From Megalobrama amblycephala (Eukaryota; Chordata; Actinopteri; Cypriniformes; Xenocyprididae), in assembly GCF_018812025.1 (NCBI RefSeq), contig NC_063050.1:5774547-5838546 (forward strand): a DNA stretch of 64,000 bases. Reading direction: 5' to 3'. The notes under the pieces are model-generated. The model saw nothing but the letters and a program-made list of their open reading frames with translations, did not search any database and was not told the DNA's origin. Positions within the stretch are counted from its first letter, which is position 1. Every line of letters begins with the position of its first letter. A program made the position numbers and the translations under genes. Positions 22,903 to 35,400 of this stretch are shown one piece after another.

Positions 22903-23753
22903 GGGCCCTATAATACACCCGGCGCAATGCGACGCAAGGCGCAGCGCAAGTGTGTTTGCTAGTTTGCGTCCGGCGCCGTTCGCGTTTTCCCGTTCAGCGC
23001 CACGTCCTTAAATTAGTAAATGCATTTGCGCCAGTTAGTGCGCCCATGGGCGTGCTGGTCTAAAAAAGAGGTGTGTTCAGGCGCATTGCCGGCGCATTGC
23101 TATTTTAAGGAGCTGAAAATAGACTGCGCCATAGACCAACTCAAACCTGGTCTAAAGTCTAAAGTCAATGGCGCAATATTTTTTTGTTAGAGCGCGTTGG
23201 TAGAAACTGCGCCTCTGTCCACAGTGCGCGTTGACTTTGCTTATTACACACAGGCATGCGCATCACACAAACATGCCAAATATTAAAAACAAATGGATTA
23301 CAGTGTAAAAGAATATTATTGTGTAGGCTACATAAATATAAAAATGTAATGATGAATAGTCATTGCATATATTAGAATTAGGCTACCTATTTTCAATTCA
23401 GCCTATTACTACTTATAATGATGAACGAAATTGACTAATTAATTGAACAATCGTGCCAATACACACACATATATATTAACTGACTCATCGCGTGTACGCC
23501 ATGTAAATAGCAATCCGCCATGGCGCGAGCGCATCTCGCTCTTAAAGGGAATGGAAGATGACACTCTGATTGGTTTATTGAATGTTACGCCCATTACTCA
23601 TTAAGAGAATAGGGACAACCCATTTCAAAAATGCGCCCCGGCGCACGGACCGTTTTTCCGTCGTTAATATAGCAAAAGTGGATTTGGACACGCCCTGAGT
23701 GCACCTGCGCCGTGCGCTTTACACTTTGCGTTTAGATCGTTAAAATAGGGCCC
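22903..23753. mobile_element. 851-bp GGGCCC-ended MITE
   Basis: The ends are GGGCCCTATAATA and TAAAATAGGGCCC with ATT on both outer flanks (22900-22902 and 23754-23756). The interior is rich in GGCGCA/GCGCC words. Related copies lie at about 35590-36328 and, truncated, 29466-29575. No transposase is encoded. Confidence 0.65.
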
Positions 23754-23764
23754 ATTGAGCCACT

Positions 23765-24100
23765 GAGCACACAGACTTTCCTCAAAAATCATTTCATTGC
23801 TCAGCTGACAGAGTGTGTCTGCTTCCCGAACAGTGATAGGAAGACTGTTCCAAAGTTTAGGTGTTAAATAGGAGAAGGACCTACCGTCTGCAGTTGATTT
23901 TGATATTTTAGTTATCAACTGTCCAGAATTCTGAGATCGCAATACACGTGAAGCACTATAATGCATTAAGAGCTCACTCAGGTACTGGGGAGCTAAACCA
24001 TTTAGTGCTTTATAGGAAAGTAGCAAGATTTTAAAATCTATACGATGTTTAATAGGGAGCCAATGCAGTGTTGACAGTACCAGCCTAATATGGTCTGCTC
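23765..24100 (-). mobile_element. CR1/L2 LINE ORF2 C-terminal fragment
   Basis: The minus-strand frame gives [20 protein letters not shown], then [20 protein letters not shown] and [19 protein letters not shown], matching the ORF2 end of the 11.4-kb LINE. It joins Gypsy sequence directly at about 24100. Confidence 0.85.
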
Positions 24101-24886
24101 CGGGATGGACAGTGGGTAAACTCTGCCTTTGTGCAGAGTAGCCCCAGGTAGCAGGTCGATTGCACAGTCCTATGGCCAATGTGGTGGAAGTTGGGTTGCC
24201 AACCGCTTGCTGATTACATCCTGGAACACCCAGTACTCTGGAGGTATCTCCACTTTGCTTTCAACCTCTGGACGGTGGTTGAATTGAGAGGGATTGCGGT
24301 TTCTGGTTGGAGAAGGTTTGAGAATGAGGGATTTGAGAATGCAGGCATGAAAACTAGATACACTCCACTGCAGACTTTCACCGGTGTTCAAGCTGATATG
24401 AGGCTGGTGTTGTGACATCCACGGGCATCCCAGGATGATATCCGCCGTGGATCCTTCCAACACAGTGGACGTGATCTCCTCAGTGTACTGGCATCCAATG
24501 TGGAGCGTCAGAGTGTTGGAGAGAAGTGCTGGATGTGACCATGGCCCAGCGGTTTTCCTTGGATGTTGTGAATTCTCAATTCCGGGAAGCAGCGTTTCCT
24601 TCAGACATTGAGTTTCTGGAGAACCTGGATTGAGATGAAGTTCCCTGTGGAACCCGATTCGATGAGCGCTTGTGCTGGAACACAGATTTGTGGAGTTATG
24701 ATTTGTAAAGTAGTTTGTGACAAGGGAGCTATTTGAAGTGGAAGTTGGATAGTACTCACTGCTGGGCGTGGTGGTCGGACTGGGCAGGCAGTGATGATGT
24801 GATCCTCTCCCCCACAGTACAGGCAGAGTTGATTTATAATTTGATGCTCCGCATGTATCAGGTAGTAGGAGTCCATCTGCAAACAC
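24101..24886 (-). pseudogene. Ty3/Gypsy Gag-Pol fragment (knuckle, protease, RT start)
   Basis: Overlapping minus frames contain a CCHC knuckle (CLYCGGEDHIITAC), a protease-like ALIESGSTGNFIS (Asp replaced by Glu), TADIILGCPWM, and then EIPPEYWVFQDVISKRLATQ leading to [10 protein letters not shown], which is the conserved start of Gypsy RT. A frameshift separates knuckle/protease from the rest, and a stop follows PPHWP. At 24100 the element is cut by LINE sequence. It differs in sequence from the Gypsy at 3.3-5.1 kb. Confidence 0.75.
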
Positions 24887-24889
24887 AGA

Positions 24890-25790
24890 GTTTATTGAAC
24901 AGAGGCAAGGAAATGGACAGGAATGTAGACTGGTGAGTATATAAACAATATGGAAATGAGATGTAGACTTAGCTGGTTAGTAATTGTAATGTCAGGTGAA
25001 TGAAGCTGAAGCAGACGAAGGGCAGATGACGGAAGACAGATGACAGAAAGGTAAGAAGTCCAATGAAGCGTGTTCGTACGGGTGCAGTGAATCAGAATTC
25101 TGGGGAGAGTGAACGAGTGGGTGGAGCATGCTGATCTGGTGACAATGGGTTGTAAGTGGTCTGTGTTGGTTGTGACCATGGGAGATGGGGTAAAAACACA
25201 GAGAAATCATCCACTTGATAGACAAAACAGGACAAAAAACTGAACAAAAGAACTTAGGTCCTGTCCACACAAACACAGGTATTTTCATAACTGCAGCTTT
25301 TCCTATGCAGTTTGGCCATTCATCCAGACGCAAATGCAGTATCTGGTCACTGAAACTGAACTTTTTTGAAAACTCCTGCCAAGGTGAAGATTGTTAGAAA
25401 CTCTAGTTCCAGTGTTTCTGTGTAGACGGTGAAATCGGAAATTTTGGGTTGTGACGTCAGAACCAGAACCAGTAATAACCTTTTTTCCTGGCCTCTGATT
25501 GGCCAACATAGCTTTACGGTAAGGGTTATATTGCCACCTGTTGGTTTGACATGCTCTTGACAGTGCTTCATATCGTGTTTTTGCGTTTTCATGTGCACAA
25601 ATTTTTTTTTTTAAGCGAAGGAGGAAAAACTCACTTTATAAAAATACCTGTGTATGTCTGGACTAGGCCCAAGGGAACTAATGAGATAATTAATGAACAC
25701 CAGGTGAACTAAATGACTAATCAGACACACTGGAAACCTGTGTCACAAAGAAACAGGGAAAAAACACAATGAAACATAACATAACTATGA
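24890..25790 (-). repeat. Probable Gypsy LTR remains, split by a MITE
   Basis: Minus-strand AATAAACTCTGTGTTTGCAG lies just before the knuckle frame. Sequence from 25790 down (GATGTCATAGTTATG) has the look of an LTR start. The two parts are separated by the palindromic insert at 25256-25671. The LTR limits are uncertain. Confidence 0.35.
25256..25671. mobile_element. Palindromic MITE
   Basis: The left end AGGTCCTGTCCACACAAACA continues into CAGGTATTTTCATAA. The right end on the other strand reads GGGCCTAGTCCAGACATACA then CAGGTATTTTTATAA. The inverted ends of about 34 bp fit a non-autonomous DNA element of about 416 bp. Confidence 0.6.
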
Positions 25791-25799
25791 CATCCATGA

Positions 25800-26840
25800 G
25801 TAAACGTTAAGTAGAAAAACTGATGATACACGAACCAGAATCTCAGGATTATGTACATACCTGGCTCAGGTGATTATGTGCTTTAGAAAATGTATCCTAA
25901 CACCGGAGAGAGCACTGAAAGAATCATCTAAAGGTTTTTATACTTACCCATACAGTATCATTACAGCACAGAGCAGCAGTACTTTAGATGAGGGAAATTT
26001 CTCTTTGTACGGTAAACTGTACATAGTATAAAAAAAGAAATTAAAATCCTAATTTCACGGACAACGATTGTGATTTTTTCAGGTTGTTTTCTTTTATTTT
26101 AAATTGTTTTCAAAACTCAAATTTAAAACTCTGCTGTTATTTTCTATATTATAACATTAATGACAAATTACAGTAATTCACATTTTTATACAGAAAAAAT
26201 ACAAATATATGTAAAAATACAAAAACATCTGTAATTAATATAATAACAAAAAAGTTGTACAAATGATAAAATGGTCAAATGACAGGCAGCAATGGAAACA
26301 GCAAAAAAAAAACAAAAAAAAACAAAAAAAACATAACATTAAAATAAAAAAATAAAATTAAAGTAAAATCTTCTTATTTAAATAGGCTGAAAAATGTTTT
26401 TTTTTTCCTTAATTATTTATTTTACAGGTATTTCCTGAATTGTTACAATCAAACACCTTCACTGTAAAAAAAAAATAATAATAATAATAAAAAACAAATG
26501 GTCAAATGACTGGCAGCACAGGTGTGCCAAACAATAATCATAAAGTTCAAATAAAATCTGCTTTAGTTGGGCTTTTGACACTTGACTTCTTTATTTTAAT
26601 GTTTCTCTGGCTGCTGTAACTGTGTGTTTCCGAAGCACATTTGTTATAGCAAAAACTCCAAGATATTCTGATTTTTTATTCATTATATAGGAAGTGTTTT
26701 CAGCTGTCTTTTAGACTCACAAACATCAAGAATCAGTACATGAACCTCAACAATGGTGATCAACAAAAAGCTTTATTTATGACTTTGAGCATCACAAAAC
26801 AAGCTACTAGAGTTTATCTGAATATTTTTTGGTTGTCACC
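25800..26840. other. AT-rich gap with simple repeats
   Basis: A-rich runs (about 26300-26345) and a short ATAATAATA tract near 26475 are the only structures seen. No gene was recognised. Confidence 0.4.
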
Positions 26841-26841
26841 A

Positions 26842-28930
26842 TTGTTCAATTCAATTCAGTTCACATTTATTTGTATAGCACTTTTCACAATACATATCCT
26901 TTCAAAGCAGCTTTACAGAGAATCACACACTCGGATCAAGAATCACAGGCAGGGTTGGGCAAAAATACATCAAAATGTATTTTAAAATAAAATACCAAAT
27001 ACCTTAATTTTAAGTGTATCAAAATAAACTACAAAATACAGCACCCACACCATGCATCAAAATAAACTACTGTATTTTTGTATTTTAAAAATACTACAAA
27101 ATACTTTTACAAGAGAGCATGAAATTTCTTCGCAAACCTTCCATCAATTGGCCTATTTTATCAATCCCTTCACCATTATACTGACTCAGTTGATTAAGTA
27201 CACAGTGTTTGATAGCACCAGCTTTTTCAATCAATAAATCTAACATATGCAACCAGTTAAAGGCACAATATGTACAGTAGGATTTTTGGATTAAAATATC
27301 CAAAAACCACTAGAACAATGTAATATATTTTGATGACTTGTATCTTGCATTATCCCAAATGTTTCCAAGAATGTTTAAATCCAGAGAAATGAGCAATTTC
27401 AACCAGGACATGGGCTTTGTTCATGTGTCGCCTATCAATGACTACATATCCTCAATTTCCGGTTTTATTTTTGTTGACATCAAAGACGCATTATATTCCT
27501 GATATGACTAATAAAACATATTATATATTTTATTCGACAGATAAGGAACTGTTTGGATACATTCATCGACTGAAAACTAATCATGTTATATAGCTTCTTG
27601 TATAAATTTTGTTTTCTTGATTTACTGCGAGTACCATGTTTTACCATGACTAACATCGATCTAGCTTACTGCAGTGTACTACAAGTGTCTCATAGTAGCC
27701 GCCAAGTAAACGGAGAGTAGCATTATAACAACTTTCAACACACAGATGTATCTAATATGATAAACAGCGCTGCATTACCCCACATACGCTAGACCAAAAC
27801 AATTGTAAACGGCGACTGTGGCATAATAAAAGTTCCGCTGCTCTCAAGACATGTCGCTTTCGTCTCTCATTAATAATCACTCCAGCGGTCTCATTCAGCT
27901 CCATCATCACTCGCCCTGCTCTGCTTCATAATACTGTAACATTAATAATCTCATCCATTAACATGATTTCTGCACGAGTCCCATCCAGATTCTTTTCCAC
28001 TGGCTGTAGACGTGAAAACAACACATCCCATGTTTCCACAAAATCAAGGATAAGCAACTAAATAAGCGACCTCTTGTGGCAAAAATTTACATAATGTGGC
28101 TTTAACAGATCAAATATTCACATATCCATGTGATCTTCCAAATGAAGGTTAATTTTAAAATAACCAACAGTTTAGTGTTTAACAGTTTGTGAATGACTTG
28201 TATCCTAATTTAGTTACTTGGTGTTTGGTAACAAAGGGCCTACTTTGCATCAGCAACACTGACTCAATGACAAACAAGTCAATCATAAGAAGACAACTGA
28301 TGGCTCCTGTATTCATAGCAACTAGTTTCTAACTAATTAATCATTTGATTGTTAATCATAGACATAGGGGGCTGCTGCTTGGTATAATAGTTTTCAAGAA
28401 CATTATGTAAATTGGTAAACTATTTAGCCTAGGCTACTAAAACAAACACTAAAACATCTGTTCTGAACTCAACAAGTCTGGGCAAACTACTAAGCACCAA
28501 TCAGAGGCTGCATTTTTATGGTGTCATCATGTAGACTTCTTACAAAGTATTTTACAGTATTTTAAAACTACACAAATACAAAACACTAAAGTATTTTGAT
28601 ACAAAATACAAAGCCATTTTCATCAACCCGATCAAATACAAATTACAAAATACTATTTTGTATTTGAAATACGTATTTGAAGTACATGTATCATAAATAC
28701 TGCCCATCCCTGATCACAGGCACAGCGGACAGGCATACAACCAGACACGCAGGCATACAACCAGGACATCTTCACCTCAACATGTCGAATGAAAATGTTA
28801 GAAAATATGACAGTTGCACAGCATTTGAAAGCCCAAAGTTTTATTAATTGTTTACTAAAATTAACTAACAAATTCAAGAAACTGCATTAGCCCATGGCCC
28901 CGCAAAGGCTTAATGCAGTACTGTCTCCAG
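26842..28930 (-). repeat. Antisense LINE 3' tail interrupted by a hAT element
   Basis: TTTATTTGTATAGCACTTTT followed by AAAGCAGCTTTACAGA (26865-26920) is a LINE/SINE-type tail read backwards. The sequence resumes after the hAT target duplication at 28721 and continues as non-coding repeat. Confidence 0.5.
26950..28712. mobile_element. 1.76-kb non-autonomous hAT element with perfect target duplication
   Basis: The ends are CAGGGTTGGGCA and TGCCCATCCCTG (one mismatch as inverted repeats). They are flanked by ATCACAGG at 26942-26949 and 28713-28720, an exact 8-bp duplication diagnostic of hAT transposition. Subterminal sequence on both sides is rich in ATTTTGTATTT-type words. No BED finger or transposase frame is present. 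Confidence 0.85.
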
Positions 28931-29465
28931 GTAGTACTCGAGGGCTTCAATTATTAGAAGTTATTACATCTAAATAATGTCCTCAGAGACCAGACTCTGG
29001 GTGAAATGACTGAATGATCATCAACAAGTAACCAACATCATCTGATCGGATTTTTTTTTTTTTTTACTAATTTTGCTATAACAAATGTGCTTTAGAAACA
29101 CACAGCTACAGCAATTGGAGAAAAACTCAAGAAGTCAAGAATCTGAGCCCAACTAATGCAAACACCCACCTCCATAACAGTCAACTGTGACTAGTGAATC
29201 AGGCCATTACACAATGATAATATCATCATCAGATCGCAGCCATCATGACCTGGCCTGCATCTCCCAAATTAGTTGATCGTCAACTTATGATTATGACGCT
29301 TTTGGGAAACGCAGCCCAGATCATAGTTTCTCTGATCATAACAAATGTGCTTTACAAACACAAAGTTGGAGTAGCCCGAGTAAAATTAATATTAAAAAGT
29401 AAATGGTCAAGAGCCCAACTAAAGACAACACTGATCACCATCATGATGACTTTCATAAAAAATTA
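28931..29465. other. Non-coding stretch with short repeat
   Basis: A poly-T run lies near 29050. The phrase ATAACAAATGTGCTTTA.AAACACA occurs at about 29080 and again at 29338, and a reverse-complement form occurs near 26640, pointing to an unclassified repeat. No gene is seen. Confidence 0.3.
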
Positions 29466-29575
29466 AGGGCTCTATTTTAACGATCTAAGCGCATGGTCTA
29501 AAGCGCACAGTGCAAGTGCACTTAGGACGTGTCCAAATCCACTTTTGCTAGTATAATGAGGGGGAAAATGGTCCA
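29466..29575. repeat. Truncated GGGCCC-type MITE end
   Basis: AGGGCTCTATTTTAACGATC followed by CTAAGCGCA and GTGCACTTAGGACGTGTCCA matches one end of the 22.9-kb MITE. The other end is absent. Confidence 0.6.
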
Positions 29576-29599
29576 TTTGAAATCCACTGAAGTTTTTAC

Positions 29600-31060
29600 T
29601 TCCTGCTTTGCCACTGTTCAGACACTCTTGCTTACTGCTCTGTGCTTTGCTCCGTCACTTTTATTTTTATCTTCTTATTTTAATTACAGCAAATCAACAC
29701 AGTGCTCAAACGACAAAACTTCGCACCAACACTAAAACCAGAAATGTTCTAACTGGAAGATTACTACAAAAAAGGGGAATTTTTATCCAACCAGCCTCCC
29801 ACAGACAGCAGCCATCAGCTTACATTCCACAGAAGGGAAAACACAGCTGCCTACATTCAAAAGGATTAAAAAAGAATATGCATCCTCTGGTTGTAGAATC
29901 TACCTGCTGCACAAACAGCCACAGACTTCTACAAAGGATTGCAGTTCTTGAAAAAAAGTTACTTCCGGGACTACCAAACCAGACAGAACCCACAACAAAG
30001 TTTTGTCATAGACGCCCTCCCCAGGTGAAAAAAAGTACACGCCTATAATGTATTTAAAGTGCTTTATTTTCACACTAATTTTGTACTTAAATTACTAACA
30101 ATTCTTCTTTAGTACTTCTTTAGATAATCTTAAAAACATCTGTGTACTTAACTGTGCTGTTTTTAGACACCATGAAATATGAACTAAAATGTGCTTTAAA
30201 TAAACTATTTCTATTTAAAAAATGTATTAAGATACCACTTATAGTACATTTGAATCCATAGTGTACTACAAGTGGTAACTAAATTTTTTTTAAATACAGA
30301 GATAGTATATTAAAAGCATATTTTAGTTCATATTTCATGGTGTCTCAAAATAGCACAGTTGAGTACAATTAAATGTTGTTAAGATTATCTTAAGAAGTAC
30401 TAAAGAAGAATTTGTAGCAAAATTAGTGTGCGAAAATAGAGCACTTTAAGTACATTATAGAAGTGTAGTTTTTTTTCACCTGGGTCAGCATACAGCCAGT
30501 GAGTCCCATGAATCTAGTGCTCCTAAACAGGCCATACTGAGCATAGAGAAACACTAATTGATGGGTGAGACCCAAAGGCACTCAAGACATCAGATTGTCA
30601 CAAGTATCACATATTGCCGCAGTAGCATCCTCTACCCCAAACACTGGTTCCCTACCACCGCCTTTACATCTGGAGAACAGATTTGAAGTATTAATGAATG
30701 TGGGTGAGGAATCCCTATACGAGATAAATGTAGGTGAGGAAACCCCATATGTGATCGGACACAGATCAAATCAGCCAGCCGCTAACACTGATGCAAACTG
30801 CCACTGAAAGTCGAGCAAACAGCGGCACTCAGCTCATAGAGTAGCCAAGCTCAGGACTCTGATACTGGGTGACTCCATAATCAGAAACATTAGCAGCAGA
30901 GATACAACTACATGCTGCCTTCCACAAGCAACAGTTTCTGATGTAAACAGGGAACTTAAGAGCATTCTGATGAAATATAAGCCTGCAAATTGAATAATCA
31001 TTCACGTGGGGAAGAATGATATTCGGAAAGAGTAGTCAGAAAACCCTTAAAAGGGTTTTC
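29600..31060 (+). pseudogene. LINE ORF1 remnant (coiled coil + esterase), split by a foldback element
   Basis: Before the insert, the frame 29608-30048 carries SHRLLQRIAVLEKKL, a coiled coil like that of LINE ORF1 proteins. After the insert come LPPPLHLENRFEVL, ILGDSIIRNI (SGNH block I; about 30868) and IIIHVGKNDIRKE (block III, Thr replaced by Lys; about 31013). Stop codons interrupt it (for example TGA after the first esterase-flanking frame and before IIIHVG). It is a different family from the 10-kb LINE. Confidence 0.65.
30022..30482. mobile_element. 461-bp foldback MITE
   Basis: The ends are CAGGTGAAAAAAAGTACAC and GTGTAGTTTTTTTTCACCTG. The arms remain complementary almost to the middle (CTAAAATGTGCTTTAAATA against its partner TAAAAGCATATTTTAGTTCA around 30200-30330), so the whole element can fold into one long hairpin. 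It interrupts a LINE ORF1 remnant. Confidence 0.75.
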
Positions 31061-31478
31061 AATGAAAAAAAACTTTTTGATACACCTATAAGACTGAAGA
31101 GAAGTCAGTTGGATTAAGGTGAACTTGGCTCATTGGTGATTACTCAAACAGAATACAAAACACTGACGCAACATGTGCTTCTCACAATAAATCACTTTCT
31201 TCAGTCATTCATCTGTTATTATCAGCTTCTTGTGTGTGTGCCAGAGTCCACCAGTCTCTCTCTGTGGCCCATCAGTTGTTGTCGGCCTTTATTCTCTCCA
31301 CACAAATCAATGCAATCAGACAGTTGTGCACTGCTTGTCTACTGACTCGTTCTCAGACTGCAAACTCAGCTAAACAATACCTCCTTCACCACAGTTGTAT
31401 GTTGTAATAGACATTGAGCTGCAAAATCATTCCTGATTCCAAATAAGAGGTTTTTGTTACAGTGTTCTGAATTGAAGT

Positions 31479-31663
31479 GCAAGGGTTCCCAACCACATTC
31501 CTGGAGGCCCCCCAACACTGCATGTTTTCCATGTCTCCTTAATCAAACACACCTGATTCAGATCATCAGCTCATTAGTAGAGACAAATGTGTGTGTGAGA
31601 CAAAGGAGAGATACAAAATATGCAGTGTTAAGGGGCCTCCAGGAACGTGGTTGGGAATCACTG
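31479..31663. mobile_element. 185-bp palindromic MITE
   Basis: The left arm GGGTTCCCAACCACATTCCT continues GGAGGCCCCCCAACACTGCA. The right arm is its near reverse complement (TGCAGTGTTAAGGGGCCTCC, AGGAACGTGGTTGGGA). It lies between the esterase remnant and the B30.2 exon of locus C. Confidence 0.65.
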
Positions 31664-31868
31664 ATCTTAGTATTTTCTAGGCAGTGAAATATTTGTGTCA
31701 TCTGATTCTGACAAAAGAAAATGTTTTTGACTAGAATATTTGATTTTGACTTGGTGTTTAGTTATGAGATTTTTTATAGTTGTGAGAAAATGAATTTCAT
31801 TCATTGTTTCAAGAATTGTGTGTTAGCAAATTGAGAAAAACTGTAATACATATGTAATTTGTAATTTA

Positions 31869-32425
31869 CTAGTGTAGTTGTGTCTGTGATTTATTCTGAC
31901 ACAGAGACACAGAGGAACCAGGAGAAACCTTAAATCCAGCATAGATGGGTTCAGTGAATGTAGTATTGAATGTGTGTAAGTGTGTGAGTGTGTGTGTGTC
32001 AGAGACGCTGTAGAAGGACAGAGTGCCAGCTGACATGTCCATGTACACTCCCACTCTATTAGAAGATGGACAGACAGCACGCTTAACTGTGAATGTATTA
32101 TTGTGACGGACAGCGAATCTCTTATAATAGCAGTACAGACTCCAGGATTTGTCACTGGATCCAAATTTACAGTATTCACTCCATCCTTTCCTGCTGATTC
32201 CTTTATATGTCACTGATATTTCAGCATTATCTCCACTCCATTCAGCCTCCCAGTAACAGCGTCCTGTCAGACTCTCTCCACACAGAATCTGAGGAATATT
32301 AGCAAATCTCTCTGGATGATCAGGATACGGCTGATGCTCTTCCACATATATGATCTTCCTATTCTCATCAGACAGAATGAGATGAGTGTTTGCTGTGTTT
32401 GGATCCAGTGTGAGATCACAGGCAT
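31869..32425 (-). CDS. PRY-SPRY (B30.2) terminal exon of locus C
   Basis: After the acceptor the exon reads [20 protein letters not shown]. It continues [45 protein letters not shown] and IYAGFKV, ending [16 protein letters not shown] at TAG 31871..31869. All PRY and SPRY landmarks are present. It is close to the locus B exon in its framework but differs in the putative binding loops ([19 protein letters not shown] here; a different run in B). Confidence 0.9.
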
Positions 32426-35400
32426 CTGAAAACACAAGGAGAGAGAAACATCTATAACAACAAAACCACAGTCACTAGACAAGTGTGTGTGTGTGTAGAC
32501 CTACACTTTTGTAGTCCTGCTGTCATCAGGATTTCTCCTCCATGATCCACACTATAAGCACAGAAACACACATTAATGTAGATATGCATCATGCAAGGCC
32601 ATTGCAGTGGGTTGAAAGGTGGTGACAATTATAGGAGGCCCCACTGCCCAGTGTGCCCACTAAATACAGTGGTTTTGCTATATATTTCCCTAATCTTATG
32701 AATAATTATAGTATATATAGTACAGCTTGTGCCTGAGAGTTTAATGAAAACCAGAAAAACATGCAATGTAGTGACCTTTCACCTTTATAGGAACTCACAC
32801 TGCGTCCAAAGTCACTTTGGGAGAATGCCTTCAGCATGACGTGTTGGAAGTATGTTTATCAAATGCGAAAATGACACGTGTACACTAGGTGCCCTTTTAT
32901 ACTCACAGTCACACTATTAATGATGTCCCGGGTTGTCACAGACCAATGTCATTATCGCATTTGATACACTGAATTCAGACATTGTCTTGCTGGAGGCATT
33001 CATCCAGTGTCTTTGGATGCAGTGTCTCATTCCCCTTCTCAGGGAACCATGGTTAAATTCGTAAACTGAGACTCTCTTCCCTACATAATATGGTTTAGTC
33101 AAATAGTTATTATTTCAGCTAAGTCAGGAACAAACAGCAGAGGGACCCAATCAAATTGCAAGTCCCACCCCAGTGAGACTGCTCTGAGAACAGTTAAAGT
33201 TAGAAGTAAAGTTACAGTGTAAGTGACACTGACTGAAAATGTCAGGAAAAAAATATGAGTACCAGTAACATCATTAAAAGGACAGGCAGGCCAGGAGAAC
33301 TGCTTAACCCTCTGAGTTCAACAAACATGCATTGTGTGCCACAAGGATTATAGACCTGCTTGCTTCTGATGTGATGTTTAAGATAACACTACTATCAAGA
33401 AAATGTGAACCTAGACTACATTTTATATTACACTGTTGGAACAGCTACTTAAAATGTTCTTGTCTTTTTTATTTTATTAGTCTGTCTTGAATAATTGCTT
33501 GCCAACTTTAAACAATGTTTCATAATAAGTTATTAATTGATTTAAGGCAGTTTAATGTAATATCAACTCTCCAATAAAAACTTTTATTTGCATTTATTTA
33601 TTTGTCTGTTTTGTAATTTTGTAAAAATAATAATAATAATAAAAAAATCCTTATTAGGTTACGTGGCACCAGATGTGGGCCTCCAAGCCCACTATCTTAT
33701 ACCGTATATGTTATGAGTGGCAGGCTGTGCTACTCATACCCATTAAAAAAAACATCATGTTTTTTCAGGGGGCCCAGAATTCCCTAGCTATGGTCTTGGC
33801 AACATGCACACACACATTCAGTATTAGTGTTTGACATACTTGAGTATCTGCAGTGAGCAGTTTGGATCCTTTAGTTTGTCAGTGAGCAGCTGGACTCCTG
33901 AGTCTCCTGGGTGATTGTAGCTCAGATCCAGTTCTCTCAGGTGTGAGGGGTTTGAACTCAGAGCTGAAGATGCATAACCACAGCCTTCCGCTGTCACCAT
34001 ACATCCAGACAACCTACAGATGGATCAAAACATCATCTACAAAACACACATCAACACTAAATATATGAGTGAATATCATAGTGTGAATTTATATATATAT
34101 TTATATATATATATAAACAGTTTCATTTTTCTCTATTAACCACATCATAACTACCCCGTTTCCATGTCCAATATTGATATCAATACCGCAACCTTGGGTA
34201 TCTGATGATAATGATTTTCTTGATCAGTGAAGAATATCTATACGTCACTAACTACACATCATTATAAATAAAGATAAATGCTCACAAACTATGAACTGAA
34301 GTCAATATATGTGTAGACCTCTTTAAATATGGGAAAACATTGATTTAAAAACTGCAGTTACATATTACTTTAGTCTACTATTGTATGCACTATAATAACC
34401 ATTTCCTTTGAAATGTATGTTGACATTTTTAATAGGACAACAGCCAGGATAGATATGTCAAAACAAATAAACAGGCTAAATATTAATTATATTTTGAGCA
34501 AAGTGGTCATACTATGAAAGGCTTCGATACAGAGCAGCATAAATGCGCTTATGTGCAACCTGAGCATGATCATACGCTTAACCCTTTAGAACCTAAAGCT
34601 AAAATAGACAGTTTTTACATATTAAGTTTTTTTTATTATAAAAAATTCTCACATAATGTGCTATCTTCAAGCTTTCTCAGAATTTTTTTTTCAGAAAATA
34701 AATAGCTTTCAATAAGTTGCAGTTATTTACCATTAATATTTATGGTGAGTTTGTAAACAGAATTTAAATAGACACACACAAAAAAAAGATTAAACAAGAT
34801 TAACAAGATTTAATTTAAACAAGATTAAATTTTCTGATTTTTATTTAGAAAAAAAGAGAAAAATGATGATCAAAAGAATCTAACACTTCAGACTTGAAAA
34901 TTCAACTATATTACATATATACAAACAATTTGTGACACTGGGTTGCACAGTTTTCATTCAGGAGAATTTTTTTTCAAATACGCATTCACATACTACATAT
35001 GCATGGACACATATGTATGTATACAGTTACCGCACAGACACCTTACACAGATACACACACCAAATGCTAAAGAGTCTCGCTTAGCCTCCTCCCAAGTCTT
35101 ATCAAAAGTCATCCCAATCAACTGTGTATTCCTTCGCCACATTTTTGTTTGTTTCTTCTTTTACGTATGCAATCCAAAACTCCCTAAACTGCCACGCTCC
35201 ATATCTCTCCATTCAAATCCTCCTTCCACCCACTCTCAGGAGAATTTTTTTCAAATACGCATTCACATACTACATATGCATGGACACATATGCATGTATA
35301 CAGTTACCACACAGACACCTTACACAGATACACACACCAAATGCTAAAGAGTCTCGCTTAGCCTCCTCCCAAGTCTTATCAAAAGTCATCCCAATCAACT

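Noticed and set aside
24170..24886. 238-codon minus-strand frame as a host gene
   Set aside because: The content is Gypsy protease to RT linker, with a neighbouring knuckle frame; it is not a host protein.
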